Shown one piece after another: positions 8,185 to 17,496 of a DNA stretch of 64,000 nt. The position numbers and the translations under genes were made by a program. Under the pieces are notes generated by a model. The model did no database searches and had not been told where the DNA came from. It saw only the letters and a list, made by a program, of their open reading frames with translations. Source of the stretch: Urbifossiella limnaea (GTDB lineage Bacteria > Planctomycetota > Planctomycetia > Gemmatales > Gemmataceae). The first letter of the stretch is position 1, and each line of letters starts with the position of its first letter. The stretch spans positions 6,680,322 through 6,744,321 of the forward strand of contig NZ_CP036273.1 of NCBI RefSeq assembly GCF_007747215.1. The letters are read 5' to 3'.

Positions 8185-11100
8185 ATGACCCGCTCCGTCC
8201 GCCCGCAGCCGACGGGTACCATCCGCAAGACCGTCAGCCCGCTCCGCACGCGGGTGGAAGGGCTCGAAGACCGTGTGAAGCCGGCGACCCTCAACTACGA
8301 CGCTGCCACCGACCTCCTCACGTTCACCGCCGACGCCGGCGACACGGACAACGTCGCCGTCACGGCCCCGGGCGCGAACCAGGTGGTGATCGTGGTCGCC
8401 AACGGCGACACCCTCACCCTCACCGGCGACGCCACCCTCGCCAACGGGTTCGTCCTCAACGGCGCCGCCGACACGGTCACGATCGACACCGGCACGTCGG
8501 CGGTGGCCAACTTCAAACTGAACCTGGGCGACGCCAACGACACGATCGCCTTCAGCCTCGCCGCCGCGGCCAACAACGTCGCCAACGTCAGCATCGACGG
8601 CGAGGCGAACGCCGACACCGCCACGATCGGCACGACGACGGTCACCGGGAACCTCGCCGTCGCCGTCGAGTCGATCAACTCGACCGGGACGGCGACCGTC
8701 GGTGCGGGGGCCGGGAACTCCATCACCCTGACCGCCGACACCATCACCGACGGTAACGCCGCCGGCGTCAACTTCGTGGCCGCGACCGGCACGCTCACCA
8801 TCACCAAGAGCAACGCCAACGCCACCAACGTGGACCTCGACACCACCGTCGGGAGCCTGAACGCGACGGCCGCCACCGGCAACATCGTCATCGACGAGAC
8901 GGACGGGCTGACGGTGACCGCGGCGAACGCCAACGGGGCCGGCGGGGCCGTGACCGTGACCAGCGCGACCGGCAACATCACCGTCGTGACGGTGAACGCG
9001 AGCACCACCGCGACGCTGACCGCGACGGCCGGGTCGATCTTGGACGACGACACCGCCACCGTCATCGCCGCCGCGTCCGCCGTCCTGGCCGCGGGCAACG
9101 GCACGATCGGTACGTTGCTGAATTTCATGGAGACGACCGTCGACAACCTGACCACGACAAGCTTGGCCGCGAACGGCTCCCAGTTCATCACCGAGACGAA
9201 CGGTCTGACCGAACTCAACCTGAACGCTGGCAGCGGGAACGTGGCGCTGAACTCCCCCGGCGGTGCGATTCTGAGCGCCGACAGTGCGGTGGACGTGACC
9301 GCCGCCTCCGCGAGCCTAGTCGCGAACGTCGGCTCGATCGGCTCGACCAGCACTGCGGCCGGCAACGCCGTCGAGACGAGCGTCGCCACCCTGACCGCCG
9401 TGGCGTTCAACGGGTCGGTCTTCGTCCGCGAGACCGACGCGATCACGTTGAGCGCCGTCAACGCCAGCGGTGCCGGCAACGATGTGTCAGTGCTCAACGT
9501 GACGGGCGACATCACGGTGGCGACCGTCCTCGCGGACGACGACGTGAGCCTGACCGCCACCGCCGGCTCGATCCTCGACGACGGGGCCGCCACCATCATC
9601 ACTGGCGACGTGGTGCCGCTGGCGGCCGGCGCGAACATCGGGCAGCCGGGGGCGACCGCCCAGATCGACACGGCCGCCGCGTCCATCACCGCGTCCGTGA
9701 CGACCGCCGCGTTCGTGGCCACCCCGGGCATCTGGATCGGCGACAGCGACGCCGTCACCATCACCACCGCCAACACCGCCGACGGCTCCGTCGTCCTCGA
9801 CGCCGGCGGCACGATGACGATCGACACTGTCACCGCCGGCGGGACCGGGCGGAACGTCCGGCTGCGGACGCTCGGGGCCGGCGACATCGCCTTCGGCGCC
9901 GCCGGCAGCGTGTCCGCCGCGGGCGACGCCGTCCGGTTGGAGGCGGCCGGCGCGATCACCGCGAGCGGCACGGCCGTGAAGGTGACGGCCGCGAGCCTGG
10001 CGGCGACCGCCGGCAACGGCATCGCCACCGTCGGCGACCCGCTCACCACCGCCGTCACCAACCTGGCCGCGTCCAGCGGCACCAACGGCATCTTCGTCGC
10101 CAACACCGGCGCGCTGACGATCGCCACGGTGGGGCCGCTGTTCGGGGGCACCGTCATCGGCGTCTCGGCCGTCGGGGCCGGCGGCGCCGCAGCCGTCACC
10201 GCGTCCAGCCCGCTGACCGTCGCCGCGAACGTCGCCACGACCGGCACCATCACCCTCACCGCGACCGACTCGGCCGCCGCCGGCGACGACCTGACGATCA
10301 ACTCCGGCGTGATCGTGACCTCCACCGGCGCGAACGTGATCCTGAACGCCGGCGATAACGTCAGCATCCCGGCCGGGGCGACGGTGAACGCCGCCAACAC
10401 CCTCACGATCAACGCCGACCAGCCGGCCGACCCCGATGTGGGCACCGGCTCGACCGTTACCATCGCCGGCGACCTGAACGCCGCGAGCGCCACGATCAAC
10501 GGTGGGGCCGACGCCGACACGTTCAACGTCACCGCCGACAGCGTCGCGCCGATCACCCCGATCGCCGTCTTCGGCGGCGCCCCGAGCGCGCCCCCCGGCG
10601 ACACACTTAACTACACCGGCCCGTCGCCGGCCACGAAGTCCGTCATCGGCCCCGGCATCGGCGTCATCAGCGCCGCCGGCGTCGGCAACGTCGCCTTCGC
10701 CGACGTTGAAACGGTCGCGGCCACCGGCACCATCGTGTTCAGCAACGTGATCAACCTGAGCCTCATCGCCGGCGGGCAGGACGGCAACCCGAACCAGGTC
10801 GTGCTGCAGCTCGACGCCACCGGGGCATTTTTCCAGGTGCTCGTCGACACGAACACCAACGACAACGGCGGCGTGTCGAACCCGTTGCTGTTCGCGCAGC
10901 AGCCGACCGCCGGCACCCTGGCCGCGACCGTGATCGGCGGCACCGACGCCGACACCCTCGTGCTCCGCGCCAACGCCAGCGGGGCGCTGCCGCAACTGAC
11001 CAACGTCGCCGCCGGTAGCCACAGCAACGCGGCCTTCACCCACGCCAACGCGGCGGCGTTTGTGAACTCGGCCGGGAACGAGAACGTCGGCCTCCACTTC

Positions 11101-11451
11101 GACGGCGGCGCCAGCGCCGACACCCTGCGGATCGAGCTCGGCGCCTCCGAGAGCGTCGCGTACTTCTCCGACACGGTGGACACGGCCAACAGTGGCGTCG
11201 TGAGCATCGCCGGCGACCTGAACCTGTCGTTCGAGAACCTCGCCCCGCTCGTCGTGGTCGGCGCCGGCGGCGCCTACCTGGTCGACGCCAGCGCGAACGC
11301 CTCGCTCACCACGATGAACATCACGAACTCCGGCGGCGCGGCCGACGGGGTCTCGACCGTGGACGGGAACGGGACGTTCGAGGACACCGACTTCAGCGGG
11401 TTCGCAACCGTCACCGTGCGGAGCGGCCCCGGCGTCGACACCATCCCCTGA
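8185..11451 (+). CDS. Giant repetitive exported surface protein, segment 1 of 3
   Basis: The start chosen is ATG 8185, because the N-terminus then matches planctomycete exported giants: a short basic stretch followed by 'RVEGLEDRVKPAT', the LEDR-type motif also seen in both RHS proteins here. The frame is open back to an ATG at 8050. The rest is Thr/Ala/Asn/Gly-rich with irregular repeats such as 'TATAGSILDD' recurring about every 60-100 residues, suggestive of a beta-helix adhesin-like rod. It ends at TGA 11449-11451 directly after a CCCC run; adding one C continues the protein in the next segment ('TIPLTSVDGNTP'). Likely one gene with the two following segments, about 2,530 residues in total. 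Role inferred: cell surface or matrix protein. Confidence 0.7.
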   Translation: MTRSVRPQPTGTIRKTVSPLRTRVEGLEDRVKPATLNYDAATDLLTFTADAGDTDNVAVTAPGANQVVIVVANGDTLTLTGDATLANGFVLNGAADTVTIDTGTSAVANFKLNLGDANDTIAFSLAAAANNVANVSIDGEANADTATIGTTTVTGNLAVAVESINSTGTATVGAGAGNSITLTADTITDGNAAGVNFVAATGTLTITKSNANATNVDLDTTVGSLNATAATGNIVIDETDGLTVTAANANGAGGAVTVTSATGNITVVTVNASTTATLTATAGSILDDDTATVIAAASAVLAAGNGTIGTLLNFMETTVDNLTTTSLAANGSQFITETNGLTELNLNAGSGNVALNSPGGAILSADSAVDVTAASASLVANVGSIGSTSTAAGNAVETSVATLTAVAFNGSVFVRETDAITLSAVNASGAGNDVSVLNVTGDITVATVLADDDVSLTATAGSILDDGAATIITGDVVPLAAGANIGQPGATAQIDTAAASITASVTTAAFVATPGIWIGDSDAVTITTANTADGSVVLDAGGTMTIDTVTAGGTGRNVRLRTLGAGDIAFGAAGSVSAAGDAVRLEAAGAITASGTAVKVTAASLAATAGNGIATVGDPLTTAVTNLAASSGTNGIFVANTGALTIATVGPLFGGTVIGVSAVGAGGAAAVTASSPLTVAANVATTGTITLTATDSAAAGDDLTINSGVIVTSTGANVILNAGDNVSIPAGATVNAANTLTINADQPADPDVGTGSTVTIAGDLNAASATINGGADADTFNVTADSVAPITPIAVFGGAPSAPPGDTLNYTGPSPATKSVIGPGIGVISAAGVGNVAFADVETVAATGTIVFSNVINLSLIAGGQDGNPNQVVLQLDATGAFFQVLVDTNTNDNGGVSNPLLFAQQPTAGTLAATVIGGTDADTLVLRANASGALPQLTNVAAGSHSNAAFTHANAAAFVNSAGNENVGLHFDGGASADTLRIELGASESVAYFSDTVDTANSGVVSIAGDLNLSFENLAPLVVVGAGGAYLVDASANASLTTMNITNSGGAADGVSTVDGNGTFEDTDFSGFATVTVRSGPGVDTIP

Positions 11452-11456
11452 CCAGC

Positions 11457-14400
11457 GTGGACGGGAACACCCCGGCCGTGGGGGCGGCGCTGACTACCCT
11501 CAACCTCGACGGCGACGACATCGGCAACACGGACGCGTCGGCGGACGTGATCCACGTCGTGTCGCTGCCGGCAACCGTGGACGCCTTCGTCCTCGGCGGC
11601 GCCGGGCTCGACACGTTCAACGTCGGCACCGCGAACACCCTCGGGAACCCCGGCCTGCTCAGCCCGGTGCAGGGCGACGTGAGCGTGGACGGCGAGGCCG
11701 ACGGGGCCGACCTCCGCGTGGACGGCAGCGGCGCCAACGCGGCGGCCAACTACGAGGTCACCAACAACCGCGTCGAGCGGAGTGTGCCGGCTGCCCCGCT
11801 GTTCGGCGGCGTCGATTACGCCAACCTCACCACCCTGCTGCTGGCCGTGGGGAACGGTCCGAACGTCGTCAACGTCGTCAGCACCGTGGTGCCGACGACC
11901 GTGATGACCAACCGCGGCTCTGACACGATCAACATCGGCGGCGACGGCGTCAACGGCGGCCTCATCCCCTCCCTCGTCGCGCCGCGCAGCCACGACGGCA
12001 TCCTGGGGGCCGTCACGATCGACGGCGGCACCGGGGCCGGCCTCGTCGCGCCCGTCACGCCCAACTTCGACACGGTCAACATCAACGACCAGGACGACAC
12101 CGGCGCCTCGACCTACGGCATCAGCGCCAACACGGTCACCCGCACCGGCGCGGCGAGCATCACCTACAACCTCGGCGGCAACACCGAGGTGCTGAACGTC
12201 AACGGCAGCGTCACCGCCGGCAGCAACACGTTCAACGTCACCGGCACGTCGGCGACGCAGAGCACGACGGTGAACGACGGCACCGCGACGACCAGCGGCA
12301 CGGCCACCTTCAACATTCAGGGCCGCGCCCAGCAGGCCACCGCAACCCACACCTACAACGGCTTCGGCGGGGCCGACACGTTCACCGTCAACCTCGCCGC
12401 CACCGCCCTGGTCACCGGCACGGCCACGACGATCAACGGCGGCGACCGGGCGAGCACCAGCGCCACCCGCGACCGGGTGAACCTCAACCTCGCGGCCGGC
12501 GACGCCGTCGCCCGCACGGTCGGCATCAACTACAGCACCACCGGCGGCAGCGCGGCCGTCACCGGGCTCAGCAGCGGCACGTTCGGCGTCACCACCACCG
12601 AGACGATTGTCTACACCGGCGGCACCGACAACGAGGACCTGCTCACCGTCAGCGGCTCGACGAACGGCAGCGAAGTGTTGTCGGTGACGCCGCTGACGCC
12701 CAACGAGGCGAACGTCTTCCTGGGCGACACGCCGATGCTAACGGTGCCGCCGGGCACGGCGAACAACACCGACCCCGGCTTCGCCGGCGGCGCGGCCGGG
12801 TCGGACCTCAGCCTCCGCGGCCTGGCCCAGGCCACCGGCCTCACGATCAACGCCGGCGGCGGGGCGGGCGACCGAATCGTGGTCAACGCCCCGACCGAGA
12901 CCGGCTCCGGCGTCGGCTTCTCCGGGCTCCCGGCCGCGGGACTGAACTCGACCGTGCGGGCGGTGAACGCCGCGTTCGACGACGTCACCATCACGCAGAG
13001 TGCGGTCGCCATCACGAACTACACCGCCGGCGGCGGCGGCACGGCGCTGGTGCAGACGAACGTCGGCACCGGGTTCGGCCTCATCGCCGGGGAGGCGACG
13101 CTCACCGTCAACACCGGCGAGGAGGCCGGCGTCCGACCGGCGGCTTTCGGCACCGGCAACGGCGGCGGCCTCGTCGCCGACGACGTGAACGTCACGCTCT
13201 CGACGCTGTTCCGCATCCAGGTCAACGGCGGCACCCCGCTGCCCCCGGGCGCGGCCCCGCTCACCGGCGACCGGCTGGACATCATCACGCCCGGCGACGC
13301 CAACATCTTCAGCGACGCCAACGACCCGCCGAACGTGACCATCACGTCCAGCGTGGCCGGCGTGCCGACGCAGCCGGTCACCACGAACAGCATCGAGCTG
13401 ACCCTCGTCACCTTGGGCAGCGGCGTGGTGAACGTCTTCGGCGACAACAACAACACGGCCACGCAGGCCGACGCGCTCGTGATCCTCGGGCAGGACGTGG
13501 ACAGCACGCTCGGCGGCGGCGACCTGTTCGGCGACAACGAGTTCCAGCTCCTGATCGGCGGGAACAACACCCAGTCGCTGACGAACCGCGCCCCGGTCGC
13601 CGTCCGGAACGTGCTGAACCTGAACGTGTCCGGGTTCGCCGGCGACGACGACATCGTCATCGACCCGTTCGCCAACAGCACCACGCCGTGGAACGTGGCC
13701 GTGAACGTGGACGCCGGCGCCGGCGACGACGACCTCGTCTACGGCAACGTCATCACCAACGTGTTCGCCGACGCCACCCCGGACGGGAGCCAGGCCACAT
13801 TCGACGAGGCCGTGGTGGTGGAGGCGACGCTCACGCCGGGCGCCGGCAGCATCACCTCGCCGGGCGCCGTCACCATCACCTTCCAGGGCACCGAGGACCT
13901 GTCGTTCTTCCAGAACGATACGAGCCTCGGCGACACCGACACGCTGACGATCCGCACCCCCGACTCGGCCGGCGTGCCCGAGACGGTGACGGTGAACCCC
14001 GACGCCGCCGGCACCGACGCCGACCCGATCGTGGACATCGACGCCACCGTCGGCGTCCAGCTGCTGCAGATCGAGAACCTGTCGCTGGTCGACCAGAACA
14101 ACGTGCAGTTCTTCGCCCTGGCCCTGTCGTTCGACCTCCGCAACGGGGCCGACACGTTCGTCGTCACGCCGGGGGCCAACGGGACCGCGATCAACGTGAA
14201 CGGCGGCGCCCCCGCCACCGCCCCCGGCGACACCCTCGACGTGCGGTTCGCCGGCACCACCACCCCGACGCTGAGCGTGACCAGCGGCCCGCCGTCGTAC
14301 AGCGGGAGCTGGACGTTCGGCAACCGCGCCGCGGTCAACTTCACCAGCTTCGAGACGATCTTCCCGACGGTCACTGTCGCGGCGACGACGCAGGCCACGG

Positions 14401-15311
14401 AGCCGGCCACGAACGGCGCGTTCACGTTCACCCGCTCCGGCGACACGGCCCTGCCGTTGACCATCAACTACACGATCGCCGGCACCGCGACCGGCGGCGC
14501 CGACTACGCCACGCTGACCGGCACGGCCACGTTCGCCGCCGGCAGCGCCACCGTGGTCGTGCCCGTGACCGTCACCGACGACCTGACGTTCGAAGGCCCC
14601 GAAACAGTGATCGTGACGGTCGCGGCCGGCAGCAGCTACGTCATCGGGGCCGCGCCGGCGAACACGTCGACGGTGACCATCGCCGACAACGACACCCAGC
14701 CGACAGTGTCCATCGCGGCCGACGTGAGCGTGACCGAAGGGGCCACCGCCCTGTACACGGTGACGCTGTCGAACCCGAGCACGCAGATCATCACCGTACA
14801 GGTGGATACCGCCGGCGTCACGGCCGTGCCGAACGTCGACTACACGACGAACGCCCAGCTGCTGACGTTCGCCCCGGGCCAGACGAGCCTGACGTTCAGC
14901 GTCGCGACCAATAACGACCTGCTGGACGAGGCCGACGAGACGTTCACCGTCACGCTGAGCAGCCCGACCAACGCCACCATCGACGCCGACTGCGGGACCG
15001 CGGACGGCACCATCACCGACAACGACACGGCGCCGAGCTTCACCATCGACGACGTGACGGTGGACGAGGGCGCCGGCACCGCGACGTTCACCGTCACCCT
15101 GTCGGCGGTCAGCGGGCAGACGATCACGGTCGACTACCAGACGACCGACGGGGCGGCCGTCAGCCCCGCCGACTTCACGGCGACCGCCGCCACCACCCTC
15201 ACGTTCGCCCCGGGCGTCACCACCCAGACGGTCACCGTCAGCATCGCCGAAGACCTGCTGGACGAGGCCGCCGAGGCATTCACCCTCGAGCTCGTCAACG
15301 GGAGAACGTGA
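11457..15311 (+). CDS. Giant repetitive surface protein, segment 2 of 3 (Calx-beta domains)
   Basis: Coding in this frame begins at about 11448, right at the break; GTG 11457 is the first possible start if read alone. The first two thirds continue the Gly/Asn/Thr-rich repeats, with recurring 'GGADTFxVN'-like blades. From about 14,370 there are at least three Calx-beta domains, recognised by 'YTIAGTATGGADYATLTGT' and 'DEADETFTVTLSSP ... DNDT' endings; such domains bind calcium in other exported proteins. The frame ends at TGA 15309-15311 after 'LELVNGRT'; adding one G to the GGG at 15300-15302 restores 'LVNGENVSPGDITGAGTILD', so this is a second one-base break in the same gene. Confidence 0.7.
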   Translation: MDGNTPAVGAALTTLNLDGDDIGNTDASADVIHVVSLPATVDAFVLGGAGLDTFNVGTANTLGNPGLLSPVQGDVSVDGEADGADLRVDGSGANAAANYEVTNNRVERSVPAAPLFGGVDYANLTTLLLAVGNGPNVVNVVSTVVPTTVMTNRGSDTINIGGDGVNGGLIPSLVAPRSHDGILGAVTIDGGTGAGLVAPVTPNFDTVNINDQDDTGASTYGISANTVTRTGAASITYNLGGNTEVLNVNGSVTAGSNTFNVTGTSATQSTTVNDGTATTSGTATFNIQGRAQQATATHTYNGFGGADTFTVNLAATALVTGTATTINGGDRASTSATRDRVNLNLAAGDAVARTVGINYSTTGGSAAVTGLSSGTFGVTTTETIVYTGGTDNEDLLTVSGSTNGSEVLSVTPLTPNEANVFLGDTPMLTVPPGTANNTDPGFAGGAAGSDLSLRGLAQATGLTINAGGGAGDRIVVNAPTETGSGVGFSGLPAAGLNSTVRAVNAAFDDVTITQSAVAITNYTAGGGGTALVQTNVGTGFGLIAGEATLTVNTGEEAGVRPAAFGTGNGGGLVADDVNVTLSTLFRIQVNGGTPLPPGAAPLTGDRLDIITPGDANIFSDANDPPNVTITSSVAGVPTQPVTTNSIELTLVTLGSGVVNVFGDNNNTATQADALVILGQDVDSTLGGGDLFGDNEFQLLIGGNNTQSLTNRAPVAVRNVLNLNVSGFAGDDDIVIDPFANSTTPWNVAVNVDAGAGDDDLVYGNVITNVFADATPDGSQATFDEAVVVEATLTPGAGSITSPGAVTITFQGTEDLSFFQNDTSLGDTDTLTIRTPDSAGVPETVTVNPDAAGTDADPIVDIDATVGVQLLQIENLSLVDQNNVQFFALALSFDLRNGADTFVVTPGANGTAINVNGGAPATAPGDTLDVRFAGTTTPTLSVTSGPPSYSGSWTFGNRAAVNFTSFETIFPTVTVAATTQATEPATNGAFTFTRSGDTALPLTINYTIAGTATGGADYATLTGTATFAAGSATVVVPVTVTDDLTFEGPETVIVTVAAGSSYVIGAAPANTSTVTIADNDTQPTVSIAADVSVTEGATALYTVTLSNPSTQIITVQVDTAGVTAVPNVDYTTNAQLLTFAPGQTSLTFSVATNNDLLDEADETFTVTLSSPTNATIDADCGTADGTITDNDTAPSFTIDDVTVDEGAGTATFTVTLSAVSGQTITVDYQTTDGAAVSPADFTATAATTLTFAPGVTTQTVTVSIAEDLLDEAAEAFTLELVNGRT

Positions 15312-15787
15312 GCCCCGGCGACATCACCGGCGCTGGCACGATCCTCGACAACGACAACGCCCCGACGGTGTCTGTGGACGACGTGACGGTGGACGAGGCG
15401 GCCGGGACGGCGACGTCGTTCCGCGGCGGGGTGAACGTCGCCGGCGGCGACCTGGACGGCGACGGGCTGGCCGAGATCGTGACCGGGAGCGGGATCGGCG
15501 GCGGCCCGGTGCTGAAGACGTTCTCGGCGGCCGGGGCACCGGAGCTGTCGGCGACCTCGTTCGGGCCGGACAAGATCGGCGGGCAGCCGCTGCGGAACGG
15601 CATCCGGGTGGCCGTCCACGACATCGACGGCGACGGCGACGGCGACGTGATCGCCGGGAGCGGGCCGGACTACTCGGCGTCGGTGTCGCTCCGCCGCGGC
15701 ACCGACCTGGCCGAGCTGTCGAACTTCCTGCCGTACGAGGCGGACGACGACGACCGGATCTTCACCGGCAGGGTGTACGTCGGCTAG
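15308..15787 (+). CDS. Giant repetitive surface protein, segment 3 of 3 (FG-GAP-like end)
   Basis: 159 residues if read from GTG 15308; coding in frame begins near 15302. It finishes one Calx-beta domain ('GTILDNDNAP'), starts another ('SVDDVTVDEAAGTAT') and then switches abruptly at about residue 36 to FG-GAP/VCBS-like repeats ('FRGGVNVAGGDLDGDGLAE', 'GIRVAVHDIDGDGDGDVI'), ending in 'IFTGRVYVG'. The missing remainder of the last Calx-beta domain suggests an in-frame deletion. FG-GAP repeats form calcium-binding beta-propellers in related planctomycete proteins and end many of them, so this is probably the true C-terminus. Confidence 0.6.
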   Translation: MSPGDITGAGTILDNDNAPTVSVDDVTVDEAAGTATSFRGGVNVAGGDLDGDGLAEIVTGSGIGGGPVLKTFSAAGAPELSATSFGPDKIGGQPLRNGIRVAVHDIDGDGDGDVIAGSGPDYSASVSLRRGTDLAELSNFLPYEADDDDRIFTGRVYVG

Positions 15788-15944
15788 AGTCGTTGGGGTG
15801 GGGTAGGAGGTTGGTGACCCGGCGTGCCCACGAGGACTCGGGGCGCCCGCCCCAGCGGGCGCCCCGGGCCACCAACCCGCTACCCCGCCCCCGAAACGGC
15901 GCAGGTCACCCGCCCACACGCGCCCAACCCGGCCAACGCCACCC

Positions 15945-16205
15945 ATGCGCCGCGGTTTTTTGGCCCTCATCGCCTTGTTCGGTACGGACGCCGCGGCACG
16001 GGCCGCGGGGTCCAGGTTCGCCCTCGGCCCGGCGCCGCGCTGTTGGGCGCACAGTCGTCACGACCCGGACCGCGTTCGACCCGAAGCGCGGGTACGGATT
16101 CCTCACCGCACCGCCCGCGCCCGGGTCACCGGCGGTGTTCGGTGTGGCGGTCGGCGAGGGGAACCACGCCGTGACCGTCCGGTTCGGCGACCCGCCGCCG
16201 CGCGG
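15945..16205 (+). pseudogene. 5' fragment of a secreted esterase-like gene
   Basis: ATG 15945 opens a signal-peptide-like N-terminus ('MRRGFLALIALFGTDAAARA'). After one frame change the sequence reads 'VVTTRTAFDPKRGYGFLTAP' and 'FGVAVGEGNHAVTVRFGDP', which resembles the N-terminal beta-sandwich of rhamnogalacturonan acetylesterase-like SGNH proteins (FDFGPG ... GYGF ... VTVxFGD). No catalytic GDS block follows; the homology stops near 16205, where a truncated gene on the opposite strand begins. Read as a broken 5' fragment. Between 15788 and 15944 nothing else was recognised. Confidence 0.4.
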
Positions 16206-16214
16206 GGTCGGCGG

Positions 16215-16901
16215 TGACGAGCAGGCGGGCCATTCGGGACAGGTCCGCCCGCGCCTCCGGGCTCGGCTCCGGATCGGCCGGGTGGGCGGCCGCCTCAGCC
16301 GAGCCGACGAGCGCCGATGCTTCCCCGAATGTCGGAGTCCGCAGCATCCGGTCTGGGTGGATGAGCCGATCAAACGGAACAACGCCGAGGAGATCGACCA
16401 ACTCCGCCACCAGGTCCGACGGGGCTTCCTCGAACGTCACATCCACCTCGTGTCGACGGTAGATACCGTCGATCTTGGCGAGTCGTACCGCCCAAGCGGC
16501 GAGGTCCCGCAGGCTCTCGGGTGAGGGATCCGACACGTTCGCATGCGCGTTCACGGCCGCCCGTGCACGATCGCAGACGATGCCAACCCGTTCGGCAAGC
16601 TCATCAGGCGGGATCTGCCCCCGAGTAAGACCAGGTTCGATTGCGTCCCGAGCATCGTGTACGGCTCAAGGAGCGTGGGCACTTGCTCGACGACCCGCTT
16701 CTTGTGCACCGCGTGCGGCGCGCGACGCTGGAGTTCGAACCGCAGGAGGTACTCGATCGCCGTACCCGTGAGTACCGGGCTTTCGTAGACCCGTGGCACC
16801 TTCAGCGGGAAATTGCTCCACCTGACTTCCGGCCGAAAGGGCTTGAGGCGTTCGGCCACGTCCTTGACCTGGATGAAGCTCGTGAGGCTCACGGAGAGCA
16901 C
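16215..16901 (-). pseudogene. Truncated, frame-broken hypothetical protein (PD-(D/E)XK-like family suspected)
   Basis: ATG 16901 starts 'MLSVSLTSFIQVKDVAERL', followed by 'SPVLTGTAIEYLLRFELQRR'. The frame continues only if one G is added to the GGG near 16650: 'LEPYTMLG' then joins 'DAIEPGLTRGQIPPDELAER' and 'AAWAVRLAKIDGIYRRHEV'. Without repair it reads as two overlapping frames (16551-16901, and 16126-16554 from GTG). The late motif 'LRTPTFGEASALVGSAEA' resembles the TFGEASxLVGGADAD box that precedes a D...DxKTTK nuclease-like core in planctomycete hypothetical proteins, but here the sequence diverges right after it, so the putative active site is missing. The family link is from memory and uncertain. 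Confidence 0.4.
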
Positions 16902-17016
16902 CCCGGAAGGCCTGGATGAGAATGGCCCTGAGCCTGAAAGGTGATCTTACGCCGTGGTCAGGGGAATGCTCGGTGACGTGAGGAGTCGAGCGTCTGCGAG
17001 CGCAGCCGTGGCGGAG

Positions 17017-17283
17017 TCACCCCGCATGCAGGACGGCCATGCTCCGCGGTCGTACCAGCCAGCTCCCGAACCCGGCGATCCCGCCGATGACGGCCCCGGG
17101 GAGCATCCCCATCCAGAAGTAGAAGACCGGGACGACGAACGCCTCCGTCGCCGCCGCCTCCAGACCCGGGGTAAGCCGGGCGCTCGGGAGACCGTTCACG
17201 TACCCGTCGTACCCGCCCCAGCAGGCGAGCAGAAACAGCCCCACGGTCATCCCGATTACGGCGCCGACAACGGTCCTCAGCAT
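17017..17283 (-). CDS. Small membrane protein
   Basis: 88 residues, two hydrophobic segments (residues ~4-22, 'VVGAVIGMTVGLFLLACWG', and ~53-75, around 'FYFWMGMLPGAVIGGIAGFG'), glycine-rich in both. ATG 17283 is preceded by a good ribosome-binding site (AGGAGA at 17291-17296). No family recognised. It stands alone between the broken gene at 16.2-16.9 kb and the divergent kelch gene. Confidence 0.6.
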   Translation of the reverse strand: MLRTVVGAVIGMTVGLFLLACWGGYDGYVNGLPSARLTPGLEAAATEAFVVPVFYFWMGMLPGAVIGGIAGFGSWLVRPRSMAVLHAG

Positions 17284-17496
17284 GGGTGGTTCTCCTGCGG
17301 TTGTAACCAGTTAACCGCACGAACCGCGAGGTGTTAACTGCCGCTGCGACGCCCTGCTGGTGCCGCTTCAGCAGGCCATCGCGTTCTCGCCCCTCGCGAA
17401 GCCGTTTGTGTGCACGGCCGCCTCGCCTCCGGCGGCGCCGGGTCCATACGGTAGGGAGACGAGGGCAGGCCGCATCACGCGAGACGGAGGCCGACC

